Shown here: piece after piece, positions 28,876 to 38,086 of the stretch | How positions within the stretch are numbered: position 1 is the stretch's first letter | Layout: every line of letters begins with the position of its first letter | Assembly (NCBI RefSeq): GCF_003076635.1 | Contig: NZ_QDKG01000001.1 | Span: 372,001 to 436,000 of the forward strand | Reading direction: 5' to 3' | Source of the DNA: Sphingobacterium corticibacter | GTDB taxonomy: Bacteria; Bacteroidota; Bacteroidia; Sphingobacteriales; Sphingobacteriaceae | Length of the DNA: 64,000 nucleotides | Notes under the pieces: model-generated | Told to the model about the DNA's origin: nothing | Databases searched by the model: none | Seen by the model: the letters and a program-made list of their open reading frames with translations, nothing else | Position numbers and translations under genes: made by a program

Positions 28876-28943
28876 AAAACTAAGGCAAAGTTTTGTATCT
28901 TAGTGTTTTTGATACACTATGTGTAAAAGATTTTTTTAGATAA

Positions 28944-30257
<1,314 letters not shown>

Positions 30258-30280
30258 TCCGATTTCGGATTGTTTTCGGG

Positions 30281-30321
30281 AAAGGCTATTACGACATTTA
30301 GGTGTTGTAATAGCCTTTTTT
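30281..30321 (+). terminator. Terminator of eno
   Basis: AAAGGCTATTAC at 30281-30292 pairs with GTAATAGCCTTT (30305-30316), extended inward by four pairs with one G-U, followed by TTT; 24 bp after the eno stop. Confidence 0.9.
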
Positions 30322-30346
30322 AATTTTTGATCTATTGCATAAACTA

Positions 30347-30423
30347 AGATTGCCGCAGCCTCGTGCCTCGGCTTCGCAAGGACGGCGACTTCGGCATTAC
30401 GAGAAGGAACGACGACGTAATCT
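30347..30423. repeat. Degenerate AGATTGC-type palindromic intergenic repeat
   Basis: About 77 bp bounded by AGATTGCCG and CGTAATCT, G+C-rich in an A+T-rich spacer, containing GCCTCGGCTTCGCAAGGACG and CATTACGAGAAGGAACGACG. This resembles the widespread bacterial repeat with 'CATTGCGAGGAACGAAGCAATCT'-type ends in an altered copy. Only one copy is in the window, so repetition in this genome is inferred. Confidence 0.5.
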
Positions 30424-30485
30424 GTCCATAAAGTGAGCGTAGAATTTATTTTTCGTTTAATACATTCATTTTAATGTGATAATAA

Positions 30486-30493
30486 TATCTTTG
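30486..30493 (+). promoter_or_regulatory. -7 box of the FtsB/DivIC-like gene
   Basis: TATCTTTG, exact TAnnTTTG, ending 5 nt before the ATG at 30499. The transcript would start at or next to the AUG. Confidence 0.5.
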
Positions 30494-30498
30494 TGTCT

Positions 30499-30795
30499 AT
30501 GGAACGCTTTGTCAATGTAGTTCGAAACAAGTATTTGATTGCCGTTGCGGTTTTTATCGCTTGGATGACATTCTTCGATCGGTATGACTTGACTACACAG
30601 TACAACTATCAGCAAGAAAGAAGAAAGCTAGAGGCTGAGAAGGAATACTACACAAGCGAAATCTCTACCATATCCACGGCGATTAAAGATGTTAAATCCA
30701 ATCCAGACATTATCCAAAAGATTGCTCGCGAAAAGTTCAAAATGAAAAGATCCAATGAAGATGTGTATATTGTCGAGGAATCGACAGTAGACTAA
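30499..30795 (+). CDS. FtsB/DivIC family septum formation initiator
   Basis: 98-residue bitopic membrane protein: short cytoplasmic N-terminus (MERFVNVVRNK), one transmembrane helix about 11-28 (YLIAVAVFIAWMTFF), then a charged coiled coil about 38-70 (QQERRKLEAEKEYYTSEIS) and the NPDIIQKIAREKFKMKRSNEDVYIV block typical of FtsB/DivIC, which joins FtsL and FtsQ at the division septum. The ATG at 30499 is chosen over the GTG at 30493 because the GTG overlaps the -7 box. Placement after eno is common in Bacteroidota and also seen near ftsB elsewhere. Confidence 0.9.
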   Translation: MERFVNVVRNKYLIAVAVFIAWMTFFDRYDLTTQYNYQQERRKLEAEKEYYTSEISTISTAIKDVKSNPDIIQKIAREKFKMKRSNEDVYIVEESTVD

Positions 30796-30890
30796 TCATG
30801 CGCATCTATTGACATTATTATAAAACCATCCTTTTTATTAATGTTTTCCTTAGTGTAGTGCTTTTCCCGATCCTACTTAGCGGTAGCTAC

Positions 30891-31238
30891 TTATATCATC
30901 CTTTTTAGCTTTTGCTCCGTGCGAAGTATACAAATAAAGCTGCCTATAAAATATACCGCCATGGAAATGGGAAGTATCATAGAAGACTTTGACCTCAAGT
31001 CATGATCAGTAAAGCATATCAATAAAACTTGAACTACAATGGTTAAAGGGGCTAAAAACATCCATTGTTTTGAAAAATGCCGTTGCGCAAACCGCCAATT
31101 CTCAATATTATTTGTTGAGCGTGTTGTTCTGTAACCATAAAAAGAATTGATATTTTTTGGCGGAAAAAAATACAGCACCAAAGGGACTGCTACTATAAAA
31201 AGGTCTATCAGAATGATGTCTATAAATTCTTTAGGCAT
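30891..31238 (-). CDS. SdpI-family small membrane protein
   Basis: 115 residues from the ATG at 31238 (MPKEFIDII); a TTG nine bases upstream is less likely. About three transmembrane helices: ILIDLFIVAVPLVLYFF, MFLAPLTIVVQVLLICF and MILPISMAVYFIGSFICIL. Between the first two lies NINSFYGYRTTRSTNNIENWRFAQRHFSKQ, the conserved loop of the SdpI family (I-N-x-x-Y-G-Y-R-T, then W-x-x-A). SdpI is the immunity protein to the SdpC toxin in Bacillus, but members elsewhere have no known partner. No toxin gene is adjacent. Confidence 0.8.
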   Translation of the reverse strand: MPKEFIDIILIDLFIVAVPLVLYFFPPKNINSFYGYRTTRSTNNIENWRFAQRHFSKQWMFLAPLTIVVQVLLICFTDHDLRSKSSMILPISMAVYFIGSFICILRTEQKLKRMI

Positions 31239-31273
31239 GTTCAGCAATTTCTGGTTTCGAACTTTAATATAAC

Positions 31274-31304
31274 AAAAAAAGCGCCCAAACCATGTTTGAG
31301 CGCT
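31274..31304 (-). terminator. Terminator of the 137-aa membrane protein gene
   Basis: On the - strand, a 9-10 bp stem with one mismatch (AGCGCTCAAAC / GTTTGGGCGCT arms) and a 3-nt loop, followed by seven Ts; 28 bp after the stop. Confidence 0.85.
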
Positions 31305-31331
31305 CCATAATCTTTCTACAGACTTGTTGTC

Positions 31332-31745
31332 TTAGGCGAACAAAGACCAAGTTTTCCAAGGAATACGTGATAAAAATAGAATCAAACCGATGATATAGAA
31401 AATGAAAACTGTTTGGTTGGCTTTAAAATCCTCAGTCATTCGCTTCGCTTTTGAATAACCAATTGTAATCGCTACTACACCTAACAACATAGCAAGTGGG
31501 TGCTCAATGACTTTGAAACGCATCAAGCTATCTTTCATAACTGCTCCTGAAAACATGCTGTAGTATTGTAGCGTGATGAAATAGATGATTCCTATGAGCA
31601 TCTGCATATGGCCGCTGATCAAACCTATCAACGCAATTTTCCGGTTGTATGGGCGATACTTTAAGTAATTAACCAGTGTAATTACTATAGATACTACCAA
31701 CGCGATTAGCAATACTACAGCAAGTGTAGAGTGTAAATGTTTCAT
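31332..31745 (-). CDS. Conserved four-helix membrane protein of unknown function
   Basis: 137 residues with four predicted membrane segments: LAVVLLIALVVSIVITLV, IALIGLISGHMQMLIGIIYF, EHPLAMLLGVVAITIGY and VFIFYIIGLILFLSRIPW. Two intramembrane or interfacial His residues (in GHMQML and EHPLAML) recall cytochrome b-like proteins, and relatives are sometimes labelled so, but no heme motif can be proved. Lies between the M28 peptidase and SdpI genes on the same strand, with its own candidate promoter and terminator. Function not assigned. Confidence 0.75.
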   Translation of the reverse strand: MKHLHSTLAVVLLIALVVSIVITLVNYLKYRPYNRKIALIGLISGHMQMLIGIIYFITLQYYSMFSGAVMKDSLMRFKVIEHPLAMLLGVVAITIGYSKAKRMTEDFKANQTVFIFYIIGLILFLSRIPWKTWSLFA

Positions 31746-31789
31746 TCCAGTTATCGTAAAAATTAGTACTTCAATACATTATCTCGGCG

Positions 31790-31797
31790 CAAATATA
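31790..31797 (-). promoter_or_regulatory. Candidate -7 box of the 137-aa membrane protein gene
   Basis: TATATTTG on the - strand (CAAATATA on +), directly after the stop codon of the M28 peptidase gene and 44 nt before the ATG at 31745. Confidence 0.4.
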
Positions 31798-33453
31798 CTA
31801 CTTTGATAGTCGTTTGTCGCCTAATTCTTTGAATTCTGACTTCGCTTTGAAATTCGGAAATACCTTCTCCATACTCAACGTGTAGCCGATATCAAAGAAA
31901 AGACGAATATCAGCCAAGATTCCTGAGAAATCCCAATTTTCATTGTATTCATCTGCGACCGTATGATACGTTCCCGCCAAGGCCTCTTTGCGTTTATTCA
32001 AAGCCACGCTATCAGTTTCCAGATAATCGCCGCCACTGCCCATAAACAACCCCGGTACGCCCATTTTTACAAAGTTGAAGTGATCCGAACGATAAAATCC
32101 ACCAGAAGATGGATTTCCAGCATCGACGATGATCCGATCAAATTTTGCTGCCGAACGTTCTACATAGTCTTCTAATTCTGTCTGTCCGCGCCCAACAATG
32201 GAAACGCCCTTGGTAGCACCAACCGCATTGAAGGCGTCCATATTTAAGTTTCCAACTGTTTTGTTGATCGGGAAAATAGGATGTTCAGTATAATACTGCG
32301 AACCTAATAAACCTTCTTCCTCCGCGGTAACGGCCATAAATACGATCGTACGTTCAGGTTTTACTTTCGCTGCTTGAAAAGCTTTCGCAATTTCAAAAAG
32401 CGCCGATACACCAGCTGCATTATCAATCGCACCGTTGAAAATCGAATCGGCATCCACCGCTTCGCCAACACCCAAGTGATCCCAGTGAGCGGTATAAATA
32501 ACCACTTCATCAGGTCTTTTTGTACCTTTCAGTTGTGCGACAACATTATTCGAAGCAGATTTTCGGATTTTGCTTTGTAAATCGACTCCTGTCGTGACGC
32601 CCATCGCGCGTGCTTTGAACCCCGGTTTCTTCGCTTCTTCCATGATGCTGGCATCGACGTCACTAATCGCAAATAGTTGATTGGCCACGGGAGTCGTAAC
32701 CCAACCTTGAAATTGTACATTTTGTGCATCAGCTGACGGAACCAAACTCAATTGCGGCCCTGACCAACCAGATCTTACCACATTCCAGCCGTAGCTGGCG
32801 GCCGCTGTTTCATGAATTAAAATTACGCCGGCAGCGCCTTGTCGTGCCGCTTCCTCGTATTTATAATTCCAACGACCATAGTAAGTCATGGTATCTGCTT
32901 TGAACAGATTTTTATCGTATCGGCCGGGGTCAGAAACCATCGCGACCACGGTTTTCCCTTTCACGTCCACACCTGCATAATCGTTCCAGTCAAACTCGGG
33001 TGCTACAATGCCAAATCCGACAAACACCAATTCCGAATCGGCCACCTGCACTTTTTCATTCATCTGCGGTGTAGAGATTACAAAATCATCTAGGTACTTC
33101 GCATTAACTTGTCCTTTCGGCCCGCTAAATGTCCAGGTGGTATTGGTAGGTTTTGCGTCGATCTGTACCATCGGTACTTCTTGGAAATAGGAATCACCAT
33201 TTCCGGGTGCTAATCCCAAAGCCTTGAATTGTTTTTCAATATATTGCACTGCCAAGGTATCACCCTTGGTGAATGGCTTTCTGCCCAGAAAATCATCCGA
33301 GGATAATTCGGCGACATAATTACGGTAGCTTTCTTCCGAGATGGCCGACATAGCCGCTGAATCTAGGCTAGACGCATCGTATTGTTCGGTTTTCTGATTG
33401 CAAGAAGCTAACGCAAGCAGTGAAGCTGCGAGAATAGGTAGCGTTTTATACAT
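31798..33453 (-). CDS. M28 family zinc peptidase with PA domain, lipoprotein
   Basis: Predicted aminopeptidase anchored in the envelope. Lipoprotein signal with LASC (Cys18). PA (protease-associated) insert about 130-290, then the M28 catalytic core from about 310: TAHWDHLG (His323, Asp325), FNGAIDNAAG (bridging Asp344), AEEEGLLGS (catalytic Glu378/379), NLNMDAF and SDHFNFVKMGVP (last zinc His). All metal ligands are present. 551 residues, normal for this subfamily. Divides the - strand block from the SprT-like gene by 45 bp. Role: peptide scavenging. Confidence 0.95.
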   Translation of the reverse strand: MYKTLPILAASLLALASCNQKTEQYDASSLDSAAMSAISEESYRNYVAELSSDDFLGRKPFTKGDTLAVQYIEKQFKALGLAPGNGDSYFQEVPMVQIDAKPTNTTWTFSGPKGQVNAKYLDDFVISTPQMNEKVQVADSELVFVGFGIVAPEFDWNDYAGVDVKGKTVVAMVSDPGRYDKNLFKADTMTYYGRWNYKYEEAARQGAAGVILIHETAAASYGWNVVRSGWSGPQLSLVPSADAQNVQFQGWVTTPVANQLFAISDVDASIMEEAKKPGFKARAMGVTTGVDLQSKIRKSASNNVVAQLKGTKRPDEVVIYTAHWDHLGVGEAVDADSIFNGAIDNAAGVSALFEIAKAFQAAKVKPERTIVFMAVTAEEEGLLGSQYYTEHPIFPINKTVGNLNMDAFNAVGATKGVSIVGRGQTELEDYVERSAAKFDRIIVDAGNPSSGGFYRSDHFNFVKMGVPGLFMGSGGDYLETDSVALNKRKEALAGTYHTVADEYNENWDFSGILADIRLFFDIGYTLSMEKVFPNFKAKSEFKELGDKRLSK

Positions 33454-33457
33454 AATT

Positions 33458-33465
33458 CAAATATA
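33458..33465 (-). promoter_or_regulatory. -7 box of the M28 peptidase gene
   Basis: TATATTTG on the - strand, ending 4 nt before the ATG; again a layout predicting a leaderless or near-leaderless message. Confidence 0.45.
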
Positions 33466-33498
33466 AGGGTTCTTCTCAAATTACGCTATTATAGCGAT

Positions 33499-34116
33499 CT
33501 ACGGAGTTGGCACTGGAATTACTTCCGCAATGGGATGAATGAGGTAATATTTTCCAGTAGAAAGTTCCATACATTTGAATCGCTTCCGTAGTTTTTCCTT
33601 TTTCTGAAAAACACGACCATTTTTCAAAGAGAAGACACTTTCAGTAGGGATAGATTCTACCGTAATAAATTCGCTCGCGACCACGTCATGTTTTTTCAAG
33701 GTGCGATACAAGTTGAGATCCGTGCAGCTGGAAGCTGCCGGATTATCCATGTATTGCAACAAGGCCATCGTGACATCATGTGGCAAAACCTGTAGCTTGA
33801 AGAAAGGTGTCATCAACTCTTTGAAATTGTTTTTCCACTCTTTTCCGTGTGGTTTTACCCGATCTTTGTACTGCGTCCACGTTTTTAGATGGGCAAATTC
33901 GTGCACCGTCGTAATCAAGAAAGCATAGGGATTCAGATCGTGATTTACCGAGATTTGATGCGTTTGCCCCTGGAATGGTGCGCGATAATCTCCGAGTTTG
34001 CTGCTGCGCGATTTGGCCACTCGAAAACGACATTTGGTATCCACAATCCATTGCGAAACAATTGGTGCCGCCGCTTCGGGCATGTACTTAGAAAGTGATT
34101 TAACAAAATCGGGCAT
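33499..34116 (-). CDS. SprT-like zinc metalloprotein
   Basis: 205 residues from the ATG at 34116 (a GTG just before is not favoured because it touches the -7 box). The HEFAH motif (His72, Glu73, His76) in ITTVHEFAHLKTW, followed by HGKEWKNNFKELM, is typical of SprT-like proteins, relatives of the Spartan protease that removes DNA-protein crosslinks. The usual C-terminal four-Cys zinc ribbon is not seen; instead there is a basic tail (KKEKLRKRFKCMELSTGKYYL). It is divergent from recN with a palindrome between, which fits a DNA-repair role, but that is inference. Confidence 0.85.
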   Translation of the reverse strand: MPDFVKSLSKYMPEAAAPIVSQWIVDTKCRFRVAKSRSSKLGDYRAPFQGQTHQISVNHDLNPYAFLITTVHEFAHLKTWTQYKDRVKPHGKEWKNNFKELMTPFFKLQVLPHDVTMALLQYMDNPAASSCTDLNLYRTLKKHDVVASEFITVESIPTESVFSLKNGRVFQKKEKLRKRFKCMELSTGKYYLIHPIAEVIPVPTP

Positions 34117-34120
34117 CACA

Positions 34121-34128
34121 CAAAAATA
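34121..34128 (-). promoter_or_regulatory. -7 box of the SprT-like gene
   Basis: TATTTTTG on the - strand (CAAAAATA on +), 4 nt before the ATG. It overlaps the left arm of the palindrome at 34125-34152. Confidence 0.5.
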
Positions 34129-34152
34129 CGGATTTCCGACATAATCCGTATT
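34125..34152. promoter_or_regulatory. 10+10 bp palindrome between the SprT-like gene and recN
   Basis: AATACGGATT (34125-34134), 8-bp spacer, AATCCGTATT (34143-34152), perfect. It overlaps the -7 box of the SprT-like gene and lies about 30 bp upstream of the recN -7 box, so one bound repressor could act on both. No T run, so not a terminator. An SOS-type operator is a guess. Confidence 0.6.
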
Positions 34153-34182
34153 CCTCCGTCAGTGTATGTAATAAATCCTTTT

Positions 34183-34190
34183 TATCTTTG
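34183..34190 (+). promoter_or_regulatory. -7 box of recN
   Basis: TATCTTTG, exact TAnnTTTG, 22 nt before the recN ATG at 34213. Confidence 0.55.
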
Positions 34191-34212
34191 GTTATATCAT
34201 AACGCACAACGC

Positions 34213-35868
34213 ATGCTACGAAAGCTCCTGATTAGAAATTACGCCTTAATCGATTCTTTGGATATCGAGTTTGATGACAAGCTAAACATCATTACCGGGG
34301 AAACGGGCGCGGGTAAATCCATCATCATGGGTGCGCTCGGATTGATTTTGGGCAATCGAGTAGAAGGGAAGTATGTCTTTAATGAAGGCAGTAAATGCAT
34401 CATCGAAGGCTATTTTGATATTCGGAATTATGCGCTAAAAGATCTGTTCGACGAACAAGATCTGGATTATGAAGCTGAAACGATTATTCGTCGTGAAATT
34501 AGTGCAGAAGGCAAATCGCGGGCATTTGTCAACGATTCACCTGTCACCTTACAAGTGCTAAAATCACTGAGTGAGCGACTCATTGATATTCATTCGCAGC
34601 AAGCAACCACGCAGATCAATACCGAAGATTTTCAGTTTCTGGTGCTCGATAGCGTTGCCAATAATGCTGACAACTTAAGTCAATATAAAACACAATTAAA
34701 AGGCTACAAAACAGCAGTAGCGGCATTGCGGAAGTTAGAAGAGCAAATTGCACAGTCTAATGCCGAGCTGGATTATAATCAATTTGTGGTGAATGAATTA
34801 GATGCGGTTCAGTTGACCGAAGGCGAGGTGGAAGAATTGGAAGCAGAACAGCTTCAATTGGAGAACGCCGAAGACATTAAAAGAGGATTATTATCCTCGA
34901 TTCATCTATTAGAAGAATCTGAGCAGAGTGTATTGCAAAGTTTACGCGATACGCAGCACGAATTGCAACGCATTAGCAACTTTTTGCCAGCAGGCGATGA
35001 TTTGCTGGCTCGCTTGAATAGCAATATCATCGAGATGAAAGATATTGCTGCCGAATTAGTACAGCAAGAACAAACCATTAATGTGGACGAAGAGCGCTTG
35101 CAATTCGTCACCGAACGCCTGTCTACTTTATACAGCTTGGTGCAGAAATATCGCGTTGCCGATGTGTCTGAATTGATCGTATTTGGAGACAGTTTGAGAG
35201 AAAAGATCAAATCGTTGAACGATCAAGAGGAAGAAGTTGCCCGCTTGACCAAAGACGTCGCCCAATACGAAAAAGCAACTCGAGAAGTTGCTCAAATAGT
35301 ATCGGATAAACGGAAATCGGTGCTAGCTCAGATCAAAGAAGAGATTGAGCAAACATTGCAAAAGGTGGGCATGCCTAATGCCGTATTGCAGATTGAATTG
35401 ACACAGAGCGAACAATTTCATTCACAAGGAATCGATAAAGTCAACTTCTTATTCTCGGCCAATAAAGGGCAAACACCACAGCCTATTCACAAAGTGGCTT
35501 CTGGTGGTGAACTTTCGCGAGTGATGCTCGCGGTGAAATCGTTAGTGGCACGATCATCGGCTTTGCCAACCATTATATTCGATGAGATTGATACGGGTAT
35601 TTCGGGCGAAGTTGCGTTGCAAGTTGGCGACGTCATGGATACGTTGGCTGCGCATATGCAAGTCATTGCTATTACGCACTTGCCACAGATTGCATCTAAA
35701 GGTAAACGGCATTTTAAAGTGTATAAGGAAGATCAAGCCGATCGCACACTGTCGCGCATCGAAGCGCTGGCGTCCGATGAGCGCATTGTAGAAATTGCCA
35801 AAATGCTAAGTGGTGCTAATCCTGGAGATGCTGCATTGCAACACGCCAAGGAATTGATCGCTGGATAA
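34213..35868 (+). CDS. recN: DNA repair protein RecN
   Basis: SMC-like ATPase acting in double-strand break repair. 551 residues from MLRKLLIRNYALIDSLDIEF; an in-frame ATG 51 nt upstream would precede the -7 box and add a tail foreign to the family. Walker A GETGAGKS about residues 30-40, long coiled-coil centre (many E/Q/L heptads, about 150-360), ABC signature ASGGELSRVMLA, Walker B PTIIFDEIDTGISG and AITHLPQIASKG. Complete. The S9 peptidase gene follows 25 nt later and may be read from the same promoter. Confidence 0.96.
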   Translation: MLRKLLIRNYALIDSLDIEFDDKLNIITGETGAGKSIIMGALGLILGNRVEGKYVFNEGSKCIIEGYFDIRNYALKDLFDEQDLDYEAETIIRREISAEGKSRAFVNDSPVTLQVLKSLSERLIDIHSQQATTQINTEDFQFLVLDSVANNADNLSQYKTQLKGYKTAVAALRKLEEQIAQSNAELDYNQFVVNELDAVQLTEGEVEELEAEQLQLENAEDIKRGLLSSIHLLEESEQSVLQSLRDTQHELQRISNFLPAGDDLLARLNSNIIEMKDIAAELVQQEQTINVDEERLQFVTERLSTLYSLVQKYRVADVSELIVFGDSLREKIKSLNDQEEEVARLTKDVAQYEKATREVAQIVSDKRKSVLAQIKEEIEQTLQKVGMPNAVLQIELTQSEQFHSQGIDKVNFLFSANKGQTPQPIHKVASGGELSRVMLAVKSLVARSSALPTIIFDEIDTGISGEVALQVGDVMDTLAAHMQVIAITHLPQIASKGKRHFKVYKEDQADRTLSRIEALASDERIVEIAKMLSGANPGDAALQHAKELIAG

Positions 35869-35893
35869 TAAACGCAACAAACAACAACAACAC

Positions 35894-38005
35894 ATGACAT
35901 ATACAAAAAACATGTTGGGTGCCTTGTTGGTGATGAGTATCACCGTGGGGCATGCACAAAATTTAAAAGACGGACCGTTGAAAATTGAACGAACCAAAGA
36001 TAACGAAGTGATGAATATCTCGACGGAAAGGCAACCTTTGACAGCGGAAAAGCTTTGGAAACTAGCGCGTGTTTCTGGCGAACGCGTAACGCCAGATGGT
36101 AAGGAGCTCATCTATGGCGTAGCTCATTACAATTTTGAAACTAATTCTGCAGAACGCAACCTTTTTAGCATTCCGGTGAAAGGTGGCAGTCCAAAGCAGC
36201 TCACCACAGAGCAAGGCTCTGAATCAATCTTGGATATCACGGCGCAAGGCGAGATCATTTATCTCTACAAAGGTGATATTTGGAAGATGCAAAGTGATGG
36301 CAGCCAAAAGGCGAAACTCACTGAAACCGAAGGGAAGCTGGCCGACGTAAAATTGTCTCCGGACAAAAAACACATACTATACAGCAAATCGGTGTTGGTG
36401 AATCCATTTCACAGTCCAGACAAATACAAAGATCTGCCGAAAAGTGACGTATACGTATACGATGATCTAGATTATCGGCATTGGGATTCGTTTAATGATG
36501 GCAGATATACACATCCGTTTGTAGCCAGCTATGCCGATGGCAAACTCGGTGAACCGGTGGATTTGCTAGAAGGCAAGCCGTATTACAGTCCGCAAGCACC
36601 ATTCGGCGGAGCCGAAGATTTCGCTTGGTCGCCAGACAGCAAAGCGGTTTTATATGTTGCCAAGAAAAAGGCGGGTAAAGAATATGCGCTAAGTACCAAT
36701 ACCGATATCTATCGTTATGATTTGGCTAGTGGACAAGTCAGCAACTTAACCGAAGGAATGAATGGTTATGATACGCATCCTGATTTTAGTCCGGTCGGAA
36801 ATCGCTTGGCATGGTTGAGCATGAAAAAGGATGGCTTTGAAGCGGATAAAAACGATATCATCCTGCAAGATCAAAACGGTAAAGTTCGTTTGAATTTGAC
36901 AGCACATTGGGATGAAACGGTCAATGCATTTACATGGAGCAAGGATGGAAAAAAAATCTATTTCACCGCACCGGTGAAAGGAACAATACAACTATTTGAG
37001 GTTCTAGTTCCGGCTAATCTAGCGAACAAATCACTTCCAAGAATTAATCAATTGACAGAAGGTGAATTTGATGTAACGGGCATTGTTGGTGAGTATGATG
37101 GAGGTCTTGTCGTCACTTCTACGCGTCTTACTCGAGCTGCCGAAATCTACCGTTATGATTTTAAAACACGCTACCTGCTGCCTATCACAACAGAAAATGA
37201 GGAAGCATACGCGCACATTGCTGAGACGAAGGTAAAAGGTCGTTTTACAAAAGCAACAGACGGACAAGATCTATTTTCGTGGGTAGTGTATCCGCCAAAT
37301 TTTGATCCTTCGAAGAAATATCCAACTTTATTGTATTGCCAAGGCGGGCCACAATCTGCGGTTTCACAGTTCTATTCGCTGCGTTGGAATCTGCAATTGA
37401 TCGCTTCGCAAGGTTATATTGTGATTGCGCCAAATCGCCGTGGTATGCCGGGCTGGGGTGTGCAATGGAATGAAGATATTTCTGGTGATTGGGGCGGTCA
37501 ACCTATTCGCGATTATTTATCAGCGATTGATGATTTGTGTACAGAATCCTATATCGATACAGCACGTTTAGGAGCCATTGGTGCTTCATATGGTGGTTAT
37601 TCTGTGTTTATGCTAGCTGGAGTGCACGAAGGTCGGTTCAAAACCTTTATTTCTCATTGCGGCTTGTTTGATATGACTTCATGGTACGGCACGACAGAGG
37701 AATTGTTTTTCGCAAATCAAGATTTGGGCGGACCATATTGGGATGCTGCAAATGAAAAGACATATACGGACTTCAACCCGATCACTTATGTCGAAAAATG
37801 GAATGCGCCGATTATGGTGATTCAAGGTGGCAAAGATTTTAGAGTGCCAATCGGACAAGGTTTGGAAGCTTTTCAAGCAGCGCAATTGCGCGGTATTAAA
37901 AGCCGATTAGTTTACTTACCGGAAGAAAACCACTGGGTACTTTCTGGTCACAACGCACAGGTGTGGCAGCGAGAATTCTTCCGCTGGTTGGACGAAACTT
38001 TGTAA
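35894..38005 (+). CDS. S9 family serine peptidase (acylaminoacyl/dipeptidyl peptidase-like)
   Basis: 703 residues. Signal peptide about 1-21 (VGHAQ), so periplasmic. N-terminal beta-propeller about 45-430 with WD40-like PD40 repeats (LSPDKKHILY, WSPDSKAVLYVA, FSPVGNRLAWLSM), then the alpha/beta-hydrolase with GASYGGYS (Ser565), GGKDFRVP (Asp648) and EENHWVL (His680): a complete triad. Upstream NRRGMPGWGVQWNEDISGDWGG is typical of the family. Follows recN by 25 nt, converges on the MCE gene over a long bidirectional terminator. Role: peptide breakdown. Confidence 0.94.
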   Translation: MTYTKNMLGALLVMSITVGHAQNLKDGPLKIERTKDNEVMNISTERQPLTAEKLWKLARVSGERVTPDGKELIYGVAHYNFETNSAERNLFSIPVKGGSPKQLTTEQGSESILDITAQGEIIYLYKGDIWKMQSDGSQKAKLTETEGKLADVKLSPDKKHILYSKSVLVNPFHSPDKYKDLPKSDVYVYDDLDYRHWDSFNDGRYTHPFVASYADGKLGEPVDLLEGKPYYSPQAPFGGAEDFAWSPDSKAVLYVAKKKAGKEYALSTNTDIYRYDLASGQVSNLTEGMNGYDTHPDFSPVGNRLAWLSMKKDGFEADKNDIILQDQNGKVRLNLTAHWDETVNAFTWSKDGKKIYFTAPVKGTIQLFEVLVPANLANKSLPRINQLTEGEFDVTGIVGEYDGGLVVTSTRLTRAAEIYRYDFKTRYLLPITTENEEAYAHIAETKVKGRFTKATDGQDLFSWVVYPPNFDPSKKYPTLLYCQGGPQSAVSQFYSLRWNLQLIASQGYIVIAPNRRGMPGWGVQWNEDISGDWGGQPIRDYLSAIDDLCTESYIDTARLGAIGASYGGYSVFMLAGVHEGRFKTFISHCGLFDMTSWYGTTEELFFANQDLGGPYWDAANEKTYTDFNPITYVEKWNAPIMVIQGGKDFRVPIGQGLEAFQAAQLRGIKSRLVYLPEENHWVLSGHNAQVWQREFFRWLDETL

Positions 38006-38021
38006 GGACAGTCGGAATGAC

Positions 38022-38070
38022 TTATAAAAAGAATAGGCCAGTGCATTGCACTGGCCTATTCTTTTTATAA
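38022..38070. terminator. Bidirectional terminator between the S9 peptidase and MCE genes
   Basis: Perfect stem of more than 20 bp centred on GGCCAGTGC-ATT-GCACTGGCC with A-rich and T-rich flanks on both sides, so it works for both converging genes. Confidence 0.93.
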
Positions 38071-38086
38071 GAAAGTAAATCGCTGT

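Noticed and set aside
30891..31238. Toxin/immunity system around the SdpI-like gene
   Set aside because: No SdpC-like toxin or SdpR/SdpAB gene is adjacent; SdpI-like proteins are often solitary.
34162..34212. Longer N-terminus for RecN
   Set aside because: The extra 17 residues contain the -7 box sequence in their DNA and are foreign to the family, whose members start at MLRKL-like sequence.
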